64,000 bases of DNA from the NCBI RefSeq assembly GCF_905397275.1, contig NZ_CAJPUY010000012.1:62001-126000 (forward strand). Reading direction: 5' to 3'. The position numbers and the translations under genes were made by a program. Below the pieces are notes generated by a model that was not told the origin of the DNA, did no database searches, and worked only from the letters and a program-made list of their open reading frames with translations. This DNA comes from Cupriavidus yeoncheonensis (GTDB lineage: Bacteria; Pseudomonadota; Gammaproteobacteria; Burkholderiales; Burkholderiaceae). Positions 48,896-58,493 of the stretch are shown here, piece after piece; position 1 is the stretch's first letter, and each line of letters begins with the position of its first letter.

Positions 48896-49729
48896 CTATC
48901 GCTGGGGCGCGGCGGGCGAGGCCGCCTGCCAGGCCCGCCGCAGCGCACGCAGGTCTTCGGCGGAGGCATCGGTAATGGCCAGGAACCGCATGCCGTCGGC
49001 GTCCCAGCTTTCCAGCTGGTAGCCCTGCCGCGATCCCGATACCTTCGGCGGCAGCCCGGTCGCTCCCTCGGGGAAGACGAACACGTCGACGGGATGCCGG
49101 TTGCGCCGGTAGACCACCACGGCCACCGGACGGCCGTCGACGTAGTCCAGCCTGCCGCCGGCCAGCACGAACCCCTGCGCCGCCAGGTCGCGCACGACCG
49201 GCGCGTAGTCCAGCCGGCCGTTGAACCAGGGCTTGACCGTATGCTGGTCCAGCGACGCCACGTCGAGCGGCCGCCCCGAGAGCAGCGCCCTGACGTGGCT
49301 GGCCACCATCTCCCGGGCCACCGCGTCTGCGTCGTACCGGTACCGTGCCAGCTGCGCGGCGCCGAGCGCCACGGCGAGCACCATGGCCAGCGCCAGCCCC
49401 AGGCGTGCCGGATGGCCCCAGGCCAGCCATCTGCCCAGGTTGCCCCCCAGGTTGCCCCCGAAGTTGCCCCCGAAGTTGCCCCATCTCGCACCGGAAGCTT
49501 CCCGCGGCGGCGCCGGCAGGCTTGCCATCAGGCGGGCACGCAGTTCGCTGTCAGCGCGATGATAGGTGGCGCCTTCGCGCACCGCGTCGCGCAGGGCACG
49601 GATGCGGGCAATCTCCGCGGCGCAGTCGGGACAGGACGCCAGGTGCGGGTCCAGCCGCGCCAGGTCGGCCGGGCCGAGTTCCCCGTCCGCGCCGGCATGC
49701 AGCAACCGCCGAGCCTCATTGCATTCCAT
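48896..49729 (-). CDS. membrane anti-sigma factor
   Basis: A 277-residue protein. The N-terminal zinc-binding anti-sigma domain has Cys3 and HLASCPDC (HxxxCxxC). A Gly/Asn repeat at residues 84-99 precedes one membrane segment (about 108-126, LALAMVLAVALGAAQLA), followed by a periplasmic domain with LDYVDGRPVAVVVYRRNRH. It should hold the ECF sigma factor encoded just upstream, whose gene it overlaps by 14 bases. GGAGG precedes the ATG. The periplasmic part resembles that of DUF-type anti-sigma factors; the signal sensed is unknown. Confidence 0.88.
   Translation of the reverse strand: MECNEARRLLHAGADGELGPADLARLDPHLASCPDCAAEIARIRALRDAVREGATYHRADSELRARLMASLPAPPREASGARWGNFGGNFGGNLGGNLGRWLAWGHPARLGLALAMVLAVALGAAQLARYRYDADAVAREMVASHVRALLSGRPLDVASLDQHTVKPWFNGRLDYAPVVRDLAAQGFVLAGGRLDYVDGRPVAVVVYRRNRHPVDVFVFPEGATGLPPKVSGSRQGYQLESWDADGMRFLAITDASAEDLRALRRAWQAASPAAPQR
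49433..49480 (-). repeat. four 12-base tandem units inside the anti-sigma gene
   Basis: On the coding strand the units are twice GGCAACTTCGGG, then GGCAACCTGGGG and GGCAACCTGGGC, in frame, encoding Gly-Asn-Phe/Leu-Gly four times just before the membrane segment. Confidence 0.85.
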
Positions 49730-50339
49730 TGCCCACCTCCCCGGCCGTTCCTGCCAGGCCATCAAGCCGGGCCGGTTCCGCCGCCGGCACTCCGGTCCTC
49801 TCCGTGCGCAGTGCCGATACAGCGGCGGCCAGCGCATGCCGTGCACGGGCCAGCCGCGACATGACCGTGCCAAGCGGGATGGCGGCAACCTGCGCGATAT
49901 CGCGGTAGCACAGGTCCTCCAGTTCGCGCAGCACGATCACCTCTCGCAGCGGAGCGGGCAAGCGCGCCAGCGCCTCATGCACCAGGCGAACATCCTCGGC
50001 TCGCAGCAGGCAGCCCAGCGGCTCGCTCTCGCCGGCGTCCTGCCAGCCGGGCCACGCCTGCGCGGCGTCGACGCCGTCTTCGTAGGGCGCGGCGTCGCGG
50101 GCGGCCCGGTCGCGGTTCCACGCGGAGAACCAGGTATTGCGCACGATGGCCAGCAGCCACGGCCGCGGCCGGTCGCCGTGGTAGCTGCCGAAATAGGTGT
50201 AGGCGCGCAGCAGCGCCTCCTGCACCACGTCCTCCGCCTCGGCCGCGCCGCCGCTCAGCCATCGCGCAAGGTTGTAGGCCGCATCCAGGTGCGGCAGGAC
50301 CAGCTCGGCAAACCGGCGGCGCTCGTCAGCGGCGTTCAC
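49716..50339 (-). CDS. ECF sigma factor (sigma-70 family)
   Basis: A 207-residue ECF sigma factor. Region 2 is AEAEDVVQEALLRAYTYFGSY-RPRPWLLAIVRN; region 4 is LREVIVLRELEDLCYRDIAQ followed by IPLGTVMSRLARARHAL, the -35 reading helix. The start is GTG, preceded by AAAGGAG. A promoter-like motif upstream matches one in front of the divergent metallophosphoesterase, which suggests autoregulation and a local regulon. Confidence 0.94.
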   Translation of the reverse strand: MNAADERRRFAELVLPHLDAAYNLARWLSGGAAEAEDVVQEALLRAYTYFGSYHGDRPRPWLLAIVRNTWFSAWNRDRAARDAAPYEDGVDAAQAWPGWQDAGESEPLGCLLRAEDVRLVHEALARLPAPLREVIVLRELEDLCYRDIAQVAAIPLGTVMSRLARARHALAAAVSALRTERTGVPAAEPARLDGLAGTAGEVGNGMQ

Positions 50340-50397
50340 GTCACTCCTTTGCCCAGGCCTTGCGGAGTCCGCGCGATGGTCTCCGCCCCGCCGTGTT

Positions 50398-50423
50398 TAC
50401 CGGCGTCCGTACCAGTTTATTCC
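50398..50423 (-). promoter_or_regulatory. putative ECF-type promoter of the sigma/anti-sigma operon
   Basis: Read on the minus strand: GGAATA, 14 bases, CCGGTA. This is the layout of ECF promoters (GGAA-type -35, about 14-16 bases, -10). It ends 58 bases before the sigma GTG and has the same bases and spacing as the plus-strand copy at 50460. Confidence 0.65.
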
Positions 50424-50459
50424 GTTGCGCCGGTCTATCTGCATATCGGCGGCTGCGCG

Positions 50460-50485
50460 GGAATAGAAACGGGCTCCGCCCGGTA
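50460..50485 (+). promoter_or_regulatory. putative ECF-type promoter of the metallophosphoesterase operon
   Basis: GGAATA, 14 bases, CCGGTA on the plus strand, ending 43 bases before the ATG at 50529. Identical in both hexamers and in spacing to the minus-strand motif at 50398-50423; the spacers differ. Confidence 0.65.
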
Positions 50486-50528
50486 TGACAGACATCCGGC
50501 CTCGTGCCGCGCTCCAGAGGAGGAAACC

Positions 50529-51416
50529 ATGTCCACGAACCCCGTTCCCAACCGGCGCGATTTCCTGCGCCTGGCCGCCGCCGCGGGCGGTGCCGTCCTT
50601 GCGTCCTCCCTGCCAGGCTGGGCTGCGTCGCCGGGCAAGGATTTCTACTTCGTGCAGCTTTCCGACCTGCACTGGGGCTTCCAGGGTCCGCCGAATCCGG
50701 ATGCGCGCGGCACCCTGCCCAAGGCCATCGCGGCGGTCAATGCGCTGCCCGCCCCGCCCGATTTCATTGTCTTCACGGGCGACCTGACCCACACGACCGA
50801 CGATCCGGACGAGCGGCGCCGGCGCATGCGTGAAGTCAAAGCGCAGATCGACACGCTCCAGGTCAAGACCCGCTACCTGATGCCAGGCGAGCACGATGCC
50901 AGCCTCGATCGCGGCGAAGCCTTCAAGGAATTCTTTGGTCCCACGCATTACACCTTCGACCACCAGGGCGTCCACTTCGTCGTCCTCGACAATGTGTCCG
51001 ACCCGGCCGGGCGCGTAGGCGCGGACCAGATCGACTGGCTGGCCTCGGACCTGTCCCGCCTGCAGAAAGACGCCCCGATCGTCGTGTTCACGCACAGGCC
51101 GCTGTTCGACCTCTATCCGCAATGGGACTGGGCGACACGCGACGGCGCCCAGGTGCTGCAGCGCCTTGACCCGTACCGCAACGTCACGGTGTTCTACGGC
51201 CACATCCACCAGGAACACCACCACCAGACCGGCCACATCACCCACCACGCCGCACGTTCGCTGATGTTCCCGCTGCCACCGCCGGCCTCGCAGCCGTTGC
51301 GCCAGCCCGTGCCGTGGGATGCCGAACACCCTTACCGGGGACTAGGGTGGCGCGAGGTCAGGACGCAACAGGCACCGTTGCGCCTGGCGCTGGAAGAACG
51401 GCCCATCACCACCTGA
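50529..51416 (+). CDS. Tat-exported metallophosphoesterase
   Basis: A 295-residue protein with a twin-arginine signal (NRRDFLRLAAAAGGAVLAS). The calcineurin-like metal site is seen as QLSDLHWG (D-x-H), FTGDLTH (GD), PGEHD (in place of the usual GNHD), FTHRPLFD, and GHIHQEHHHQTG (GHxH). It is expected to act in the periplasm on a phosphoester or nucleotide; the substrate is unknown. AGAGGAGGAAACC precedes the ATG. It forms an operon with the cupredoxin gene and carries a putative ECF promoter. Confidence 0.9.
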   Translation: MSTNPVPNRRDFLRLAAAAGGAVLASSLPGWAASPGKDFYFVQLSDLHWGFQGPPNPDARGTLPKAIAAVNALPAPPDFIVFTGDLTHTTDDPDERRRRMREVKAQIDTLQVKTRYLMPGEHDASLDRGEAFKEFFGPTHYTFDHQGVHFVVLDNVSDPAGRVGADQIDWLASDLSRLQKDAPIVVFTHRPLFDLYPQWDWATRDGAQVLQRLDPYRNVTVFYGHIHQEHHHQTGHITHHAARSLMFPLPPPASQPLRQPVPWDAEHPYRGLGWREVRTQQAPLRLALEERPITT

Positions 51417-51440
51417 CTGCGGCCCCAAAGGAGAATGACG

Positions 51441-51824
51441 ATGATCGAGCAAACGCCCTTCTGTCCCGCGCGCCGCCGCAGCCTGGCCTCGCTGGCGGCA
51501 CTGGCGGCGCTGGCGGCATCGGTGCCGTTCTGGACCGCGTCGGCCGCCGTGCCCCGGCGCATCGCCGTCACCGCGCGGCGCTTTGTGTTCACGCCGGACC
51601 GCATTGCCCTGCGCAAGAATGAATCCGTGATCCTCGAACTGACGGCGCTCGATGTCATCATGGGCTTCAGCGTGCCCGACCTTGGCATCCGCACGGACCT
51701 CCCGCCCGGCAAGAAGGTGGAGGTTCCCATCCACGCCGCCGCAGCCGGGTCGCACGTGTTCCTCTGCGATATCTTCTGTGGCTCGGGGCACGAATCGATG
51801 AACGGCCAGATCGAGATCAGTTGA
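51441..51824 (+). CDS. exported cupredoxin with CuA-type motif
   Basis: A 127-residue protein: a signal sequence (RRRSLASLAALAALAASVPF, possibly Tat-like) and one cupredoxin domain like cytochrome oxidase subunit II. CDIFCGSGHESM fits the CuA ligand pattern C-x3-C-x3-H-x2-M, and an upstream VIMGFSVPDLG could supply the other His position but shows none. It has no membrane hairpin of subunit II, so it is a free periplasmic copper protein. I prefer the ATG at 51441, eight bases after AAAGGAGA, over the ATG at 51435. Confidence 0.85.
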   Translation: MIEQTPFCPARRRSLASLAALAALAASVPFWTASAAVPRRIAVTARRFVFTPDRIALRKNESVILELTALDVIMGFSVPDLGIRTDLPPGKKVEVPIHAAAAGSHVFLCDIFCGSGHESMNGQIEIS

Positions 51825-51942
51825 CCCGCGCCTCGCAACCGGGCCCGCCGCGGGCGCCGCTGCCGTCGTTGCTGCCGCCAACCGCCTAGCATGGAAGCAA
51901 CCGGCCGGGCCAGCACGGCGCGGCCGCCACCGGGAGACGATC

Positions 51943-52758
51943 ATGCCGCAGAGCGACAGCGACAAGTTCACGGGTGCCGTTCCCGAACTCTATGAGCGGT
52001 ACCTCGTGCCGATGATTTTCGCCCCGTACGCGGCGGACCTCGCCCGCCGTGCCGCCGCGCTGCAGCCGGCCAGGGTACTGGAAATGGCGGCCGGCACGGG
52101 CGCACTGACGCGCGAACTGGCACGACTGCTGCCGCCACAGGCATCCATTGTGGCAACGGACCTCAATCCGCCCATGCTGGAGCGGGCGCGGACGGTCGGC
52201 ACCAGCCGCCCGGTCGACTGGCAGGTGGCAAATGCCATGCAGTTGCCGTTCGATGATGGCAGTTTCGACCTCGTTGTCTGCCAGTTCGGCGTCATGTTCT
52301 TTCCCGACAAGCCCGCCGCATTTGCCGAAGCCCGGCGCGTGCTGGCCCCGGGCGGCACGCTCTTGTTCAACGTGTGGGATCGCATTGAGGACAACCACTT
52401 CACGGCTATCGTCTGCGAGGCGCTCGCAAGCATGTTCCCGGACGATCCGCCGCAATTCATGACACGTACGCCCCATGGCTATCACCGGCAGGCCGAGATT
52501 GCCGGGCACCTGCGACAGGGCGGCTTCCTGGCGGCGCCTGCCATGGAAACGCTGCCCGAGACCAGCACCGCCGAATCCGCGCGTATCGCGGCGGTGGCCT
52601 TGTGCCAGGGCACGCCGCTGCGCCCGGACCTGGAGTCGCGCGGGCCCGATGCCCTGCAGCGCGCCACGGATCTTTGCGAGCAGGCGCTGGCGCAGGCCTT
52701 CGGAACGGGCGCCATCGAGGCCCGGATGCAGGCGCATGTGGTCGCCGTCGTCGCCTGA
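51943..52758 (+). CDS. class I SAM-dependent methyltransferase
   Basis: A 271-residue cytoplasmic protein of the Methyltransf_11/25 type. Motif I is VLEMAAGTGALTREL, the acidic residue binding ribose is in VATDLNPPMLERA, motif II/III is FDDGSFDLVVCQFGVMFFPD and RVLAPGGTLLFNVWD. The substrate is unknown. GGGAGACGATC precedes the ATG. It follows the cupredoxin gene by about 118 bases. Confidence 0.88.
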   Translation: MPQSDSDKFTGAVPELYERYLVPMIFAPYAADLARRAAALQPARVLEMAAGTGALTRELARLLPPQASIVATDLNPPMLERARTVGTSRPVDWQVANAMQLPFDDGSFDLVVCQFGVMFFPDKPAAFAEARRVLAPGGTLLFNVWDRIEDNHFTAIVCEALASMFPDDPPQFMTRTPHGYHRQAEIAGHLRQGGFLAAPAMETLPETSTAESARIAAVALCQGTPLRPDLESRGPDALQRATDLCEQALAQAFGTGAIEARMQAHVVAVVA

Positions 52759-52797
52759 AGGACTGCTCCGCCGGCATGGGGACCTCAACCGGAGGAA

Positions 52798-52920
52798 TCG
52801 ACGGCGTCGTGTCAGACGTTCCCTGACGTCGCGGCCGACGCGCTGCTGGCCGGGGCGGATGCCGCCATGTACGCCGACGGCCTGCCCCCACCCTGGTGGG
52901 GACACCCCCCAAACAGGTGA
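52798..52920 (+). pseudogene. remnant of a GGDEF-domain C-terminus
   Basis: A short frame running to the TGA at 52918 reads TFPDVAADALLAGADAAMYA, which looks like the end of a diguanylate cyclase domain (usual form: ADALLRRADAAMYRAK). No GGDEF core or start lies upstream; the methyltransferase ends at 52758. Most likely a decayed fragment left by deletion. A complete GGDEF gene lies 360 bases further on. Confidence 0.5.
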
Positions 52921-52992
52921 TGTGGCGGCAGGCGCTGTTTTCCATAATGTCTGCACGACCGGTCATAGAGCCGGATCCTGAAGGGGTCAGTC

Positions 52993-53145
52993 ATGGAATA
53001 CGTCACCTTGCTGGGCGGCTACATGGTCGCCGTCCTTGTCGCGTTGCTGGTCGCCGCACACTGGCTGCTCAAGCATGACCCGGCGCTGCGCGTCGACCCC
53101 TCGACGGATTCCCAAGGCCAGCCCTCCTCCCCTGCCGGCGACTGA
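52993..53145 (+). CDS. 50-residue single-span membrane protein
   Basis: A very small gene: MEYVTLLGGYMVAVLVALLV plus AAHWLLKHDPALR and a Ser/Pro/Gln tail. One membrane segment (about residues 4-26) with a short cytoplasmic or periplasmic tail. AAGGGGTCAGTC stands before the ATG. No family recognised; coding status rests on the membrane segment, start signal and clean stop. Confidence 0.5.
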   Translation: MEYVTLLGGYMVAVLVALLVAAHWLLKHDPALRVDPSTDSQGQPSSPAGD

Positions 53146-53283
53146 CACGGTGGCACTCCCGATCGCCTGCCCCGCGCCATCGCCATTGCGGCGATCCGCG
53201 GCAGACCTGGCCGGCCGGACCGGGCGCGCCGTATCATGGCGGCTTTGCCCCGTCGGGCCGCCCCGCCCACTGGATCTGCCCTG

Positions 53284-54492
53284 ATGTCCGTTCCTACCGC
53301 GCTGCTGGTGATCACCGCGGCACTGAGCGCCATGATGCTGGCGATCGTCTGGTCCCTGCGCCGCTGCGGGCTGCCGGGCGTGCCGGACTGGTGCAACGCC
53401 AACCTGGCCGTCACCATGGCCCTGCCCCTGTTCGCGTTGCGCGGCCAGATCAGCGACATGCTCTCCGTGGTCGCCGCCAATGCTGCCCTGGCCTGGGCGC
53501 TTGCAATGTTCTATGCCGGCTGCGTGCGCTTTTGCGGCGGCCAGCCGCGCTGGGGCAGGCTGGCCGTTGGCGCGCTTGCCACCATGGCGGTGGTAGTGAC
53601 CTGGCGCTATGTCTACGACGTCTTCACCACGCGCGTGGCCGCGGTTTCGGCCTTCAATACGGTGCTGTGCGTGCTGACCGGCATCACGCTGATCCGCAAG
53701 CGGCCGCGCGGCCGTGCCGGCAGCTATCACCTGACCACGGCCGCCTTCGCGCTCTTCTTCGCCACCGGCCACGCCGCGCGCGGCCTGCTGTCGGCCTTCT
53801 CGCTGATGGGCGACCCCTACAGCCTGCAATCGCTGGGGCTGAACGCGCTGTTCCTGACGCTCGGTGCGCTGGTGATGCCGGCACTGAGCATGGGCGCCGT
53901 GCTGATGATCCACGACACCATGGTGCGCAGGCTCGAGGACATTGCCAATACCGACGGGCTTACCGGCGTCATGTCGCGCAAGGCCTGGGAGGACATGGGC
54001 GGCCGCGAGATCGCGCGGGCTGCCCATGGCCACCCGCCGCTTGCGCTCGTCATCGTCGATATCGACCGCTTCAAGGCTGTCAACGACACCTACGGCCATG
54101 CCGCAGGGGATGCCGTGCTGAAGGGATTCGCCGGGCTGGCCGCGGCACAGATACGCGCCACCGACGGCGTGGGGCGCCTGGGCGGCGAGGAGTTTGCGGT
54201 GCTGCTGCCCGCCACGCGCATGGCAGACGCGCTGCGCCTGGCCGAGCGCATCCGCACCGGGGCGGAGCAGCATTGCGTGCAGATCGGAGATCACGGTGCC
54301 GCCGTGCGCTATACGATCAGCGGCGGTATCGCCTGCCTGCGGCCCGGGGAGTCGCTGGCGCAACTCAGCGCCCGCGCCGATGCGGCGTTGTATCGGGCCA
54401 AGCTGGAAGGCCGCAACCGCATCGTCGCGCACGACGACAGGCAGCCGGGTGCGGGCACGAGTACCCCGGTGCGTGAAGCGCTGCCTGCCTGA
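53284..54492 (+). CDS. membrane diguanylate cyclase (GGDEF)
   Basis: A 402-residue protein that should make c-di-GMP. The first 215 residues hold six to seven hydrophobic segments, a membrane sensor region of no named type I recognise. The GGDEF domain (about 225-390) has IADTDGLTG-like ANTDGLTGVMSRKAW, IDRFKAVNDTYGHAAGD, an intact GGEEF at 300-304, and an inhibitory I-site RATD at 291-294 five residues before it. Both activity and product feedback are thus expected. The start at ATG 53284 lacks a clear ribosome binding site. Confidence 0.9.
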   Translation: MSVPTALLVITAALSAMMLAIVWSLRRCGLPGVPDWCNANLAVTMALPLFALRGQISDMLSVVAANAALAWALAMFYAGCVRFCGGQPRWGRLAVGALATMAVVVTWRYVYDVFTTRVAAVSAFNTVLCVLTGITLIRKRPRGRAGSYHLTTAAFALFFATGHAARGLLSAFSLMGDPYSLQSLGLNALFLTLGALVMPALSMGAVLMIHDTMVRRLEDIANTDGLTGVMSRKAWEDMGGREIARAAHGHPPLALVIVDIDRFKAVNDTYGHAAGDAVLKGFAGLAAAQIRATDGVGRLGGEEFAVLLPATRMADALRLAERIRTGAEQHCVQIGDHGAAVRYTISGGIACLRPGESLAQLSARADAALYRAKLEGRNRIVAHDDRQPGAGTSTPVREALPA

Positions 54493-54497
54493 GCAGG

Positions 54498-54532
54498 GAG
54501 GGTGTCGGGCAGCTACGGCCCCCGATACCCTC
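54498..54532. terminator. hairpin between convergent genes
   Basis: GAGGGTGTCGGG / CCCGATACCCTC, 12 pairs with one G-T wobble and an 11-base loop, lying between the cyclase stop (54492) and the AraC regulator stop (54543). No T run, but the position suits a shared terminator. Confidence 0.55.
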
Positions 54533-54542
54533 GCCGCAGACC

Positions 54543-55559
54543 TCAGCTTTCGCCCGCCGTGCCCCGATAGGCGCCGGGCCGCGACCCGGTCCAGCGCCGG
54601 AACGCGCGATGAAAGGCACCGGGTTCGGCAAAACCCAGTTCCGCCGCAATGTCCGCCACGGGCTTGCCGGTACGGCTGAGTGCGTCGATCGCCAGGTCGC
54701 GCCGGAGCTGGTCCTTGAGTTCCTGGTAGCTCGCCCCCTCGTCCATCAGGCGCCGGCGCAGCGATGACGCCGACAGGTTCAGGCTCAGCGCCAGCGCCTC
54801 GAACGTCGGCCACTGCTCGGGACGCTGGTTGCGCAACTGGCGCCGCACGCGGGCGGCCACGCTGCTGCGGTCCGAATACTTCACGACCACATTGTGCGGC
54901 GCATCGCGCAAGAATGACTTCAGGCTGCGTTCATCCTGCCGCACGGGCTGGTCGAGCAGCCCGGCGTCGAACACCAGCGCCGTGGCCGGCTGCCCGAAGG
55001 CCGTCTGGCGCGAGTACATGATCCGGTATTCCGCGCCGTAAGGCGGCTCCGGGTAGGCAAAGGACGCCAGCAGGATCGGCACGCGACGGTGGAGCAGCCA
55101 GCTCATCAGGCCCTGCAGCATGATCAGCATGGTTTCCTGCGCGAACACGCCGGGCAGCCGGCCCTGTGCCGCGGACGGCGCGGTCAGGACCAGCGCCGCG
55201 CGGTCTTCGTGCCGGTCGAGCCGGACGCCGAGGTCATCGAGCAGCAGGCCGAAATAGCGCGCTACGCGTTCGAGAGCCTGGGCAAAGGTGCGGCTGCCCG
55301 CAACCGCGTGGCACAGCATGGCAAAGCTGCCGCACTTCATGCTGCGGGAATCCTGGCCGAAGAACTCGTCGTCGAGCGCGGCGGCCACGGCCATCCACAG
55401 GTCGCTGTAGCTGGCCGTGGAGACACGCGCCTGCGGCACCGCCAGCAGCGCCGGTGCGATGCCGGCGCTGCGCAGCACCGGCTCGGGATCCAGCCCGCGG
55501 GCCTGCAGCCCCGAGATGGCGTGGTGGACAAAGCAAATCGCGACGCTGCCTTTTTCCAT
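54543..55559 (-). CDS. AraC-family transcription regulator
   Basis: A 338-residue protein of the OruR/ArgR-like AraC group: an N-terminal Arabinose_bd-type domain (GLDPEPVLRSAGIAPALLAV, FGQDSRSMKCGSFAMLCHAV) and a C-terminal double helix-turn-helix (LSASSLRRRLMDEGASYQEL, VADIAAELGFAEPGAFHRAF). It is divergent from the isobutyryl-CoA-type dehydrogenase, so it probably controls the valine/isobutyrate operon. I used the ATG at 55559, which gives the usual family length; an in-frame ATG at 55616 would add 19 residues. Confidence 0.9.
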   Translation of the reverse strand: MEKGSVAICFVHHAISGLQARGLDPEPVLRSAGIAPALLAVPQARVSTASYSDLWMAVAAALDDEFFGQDSRSMKCGSFAMLCHAVAGSRTFAQALERVARYFGLLLDDLGVRLDRHEDRAALVLTAPSAAQGRLPGVFAQETMLIMLQGLMSWLLHRRVPILLASFAYPEPPYGAEYRIMYSRQTAFGQPATALVFDAGLLDQPVRQDERSLKSFLRDAPHNVVVKYSDRSSVAARVRRQLRNQRPEQWPTFEALALSLNLSASSLRRRLMDEGASYQELKDQLRRDLAIDALSRTGKPVADIAAELGFAEPGAFHRAFRRWTGSRPGAYRGTAGES

Positions 55560-55727
55560 GGTGCGGCCACGCTCCAGGCAGCCGCAGGGCGCCGGGCGGA
55601 TGGCATTCGAGTTCATAAAGAATGGCGGATTTTGGCATAGGAGCGGCGGCATGCGGTTTCTACACTGCGCCTGTTGCACCTGAAGACCGACAAAGACCAT
55701 CTCAATCGCGCCTGCCGCGCCCCTGCC

Positions 55728-56861
55728 ATGCACAGCGACTACACCGAAGAGCAAACCATGATCCGCGACAGCGCGCGCGCCTTTGCCAGCGAGCGCCTCG
55801 CCGCGGGCGCCGCCGAGTGGGACCGCGCCGCCCGGCTGCCCCAGGACGTGGTTGCCGACATGGGCGCGCTGGGCCTGCTGGGCATGATCGTGCCGGAGGA
55901 ATGGGGCGGCACCTACACCGACTATGTGGCCTATGCGCTGGCCATCGAGGAAATCGCGGCGGGCTGCGCCGCGTGCGCCACGCTCATGAGCGTGCACAAC
56001 TCGGTAGGCTGCGGGCCGGTCCTGCACTACGGCACCGACGCCCAGAAGCAGCGCTACCTGCCGCGCCTGGCCAGCGGCGAAGTCATCGGGGCCTTCTGCC
56101 TGACCGAGCCGCAGGCGGGCTCCGAAGCCCACAACCTGCGCACCCGCGCCCTGCCCACCGAGCGCGGCTGGGTGCTGAACGGCAGCAAGCAGTTCGTCAC
56201 CAACGGCCAGCGCGCCGGCGTGGCCGTGGTATTCGCCGCCACCGAGCCGGAACGCGGCAAGAAGGGCATCTCCGCCTTCCTGGTGCCGACGGATACGCCG
56301 GGCTTTATCGTCCACGCGCCGGAGAAGAAGCTGGGCATCCGCGCCTCGGACACATGTGCCATCACGCTCGAAGATTGCGAAGTGCCGCATGACGCGCTGC
56401 TGGGCGAGCCCGGCGAGGGCCTGCGCATCGCCCTGTCCAACCTGGAAGGCGGGCGCATCGGCATTGCGGCACAGGCCATCGGCATCGCCCGTTCGGCGTT
56501 CGAGGCCGCGTGCCGCTATGCGTCCGAGCGCGTGCAGTTCGGACGGCCGCTGCGCGAGCACCCGCCCATCGCCAACATGCTGGCCGACATGGCCACCGAA
56601 CTCAATGCCGCGCGGCTGCTGGTGCACCGCGCCGCGCGGATGCGCTCGCAAGGGATGCCATGCCTGTCGGAAGCGTCACAGGCCAAGCTCTACGCGTCCG
56701 AACTGGCCGAGCGGGTCTGCTCCAAGGCGCTGCAGATCCACGGCGGCTACGGCTACCTGGAGGACTACCCCGTCGAGCGCCACTACCGCGACGCGCGCAT
56801 CACGCAGATCTACGAAGGCACCAGCGAGATCCAGCGCATGCTGATCGCGCGCAGCCTGTAG
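55728..56861 (+). CDS. acyl-CoA dehydrogenase, probably isobutyryl-CoA
   Basis: A 377-residue FAD enzyme. [19 protein letters not shown] is the FAD/substrate loop, RVQFGRPL and [24 protein letters not shown] are family signatures, and the catalytic base is the Glu in [11 protein letters not shown], as in short- and medium-chain enzymes. Next to mmsA, mmsB and a 3-hydroxyisobutyryl-CoA hydrolase, isobutyryl-CoA is the likely substrate. The start at 55728 has no clear ribosome binding site. The 168-base gap to the AraC gene holds both promoters. Confidence 0.92.
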   Translation: MHSDYTEEQTMIRDSARAFASERLAAGAAEWDRAARLPQDVVADMGALGLLGMIVPEEWGGTYTDYVAYALAIEEIAAGCAACATLMSVHNSVGCGPVLHYGTDAQKQRYLPRLASGEVIGAFCLTEPQAGSEAHNLRTRALPTERGWVLNGSKQFVTNGQRAGVAVVFAATEPERGKKGISAFLVPTDTPGFIVHAPEKKLGIRASDTCAITLEDCEVPHDALLGEPGEGLRIALSNLEGGRIGIAAQAIGIARSAFEAACRYASERVQFGRPLREHPPIANMLADMATELNAARLLVHRAARMRSQGMPCLSEASQAKLYASELAERVCSKALQIHGGYGYLEDYPVERHYRDARITQIYEGTSEIQRMLIARSL

Positions 56862-56924
56862 CACCCACTCGCTCAACCGAACCGCCTCAACCCGCATCCC
56901 AATCCAGAACCGACCGGAGACATC

Positions 56925-58448
<1,524 letters not shown>

Positions 58449-58493
58449 GCACGCGACGCAACGACCCGTCAGACAATATCCAGGAGACCCGAC

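Noticed and set aside
55617-56651. Upstream extension of the AraC regulator frame (to 702 residues)
   Set aside because: It runs antisense through the acyl-CoA dehydrogenase gene and would place non-AraC sequence before a complete AraC protein.
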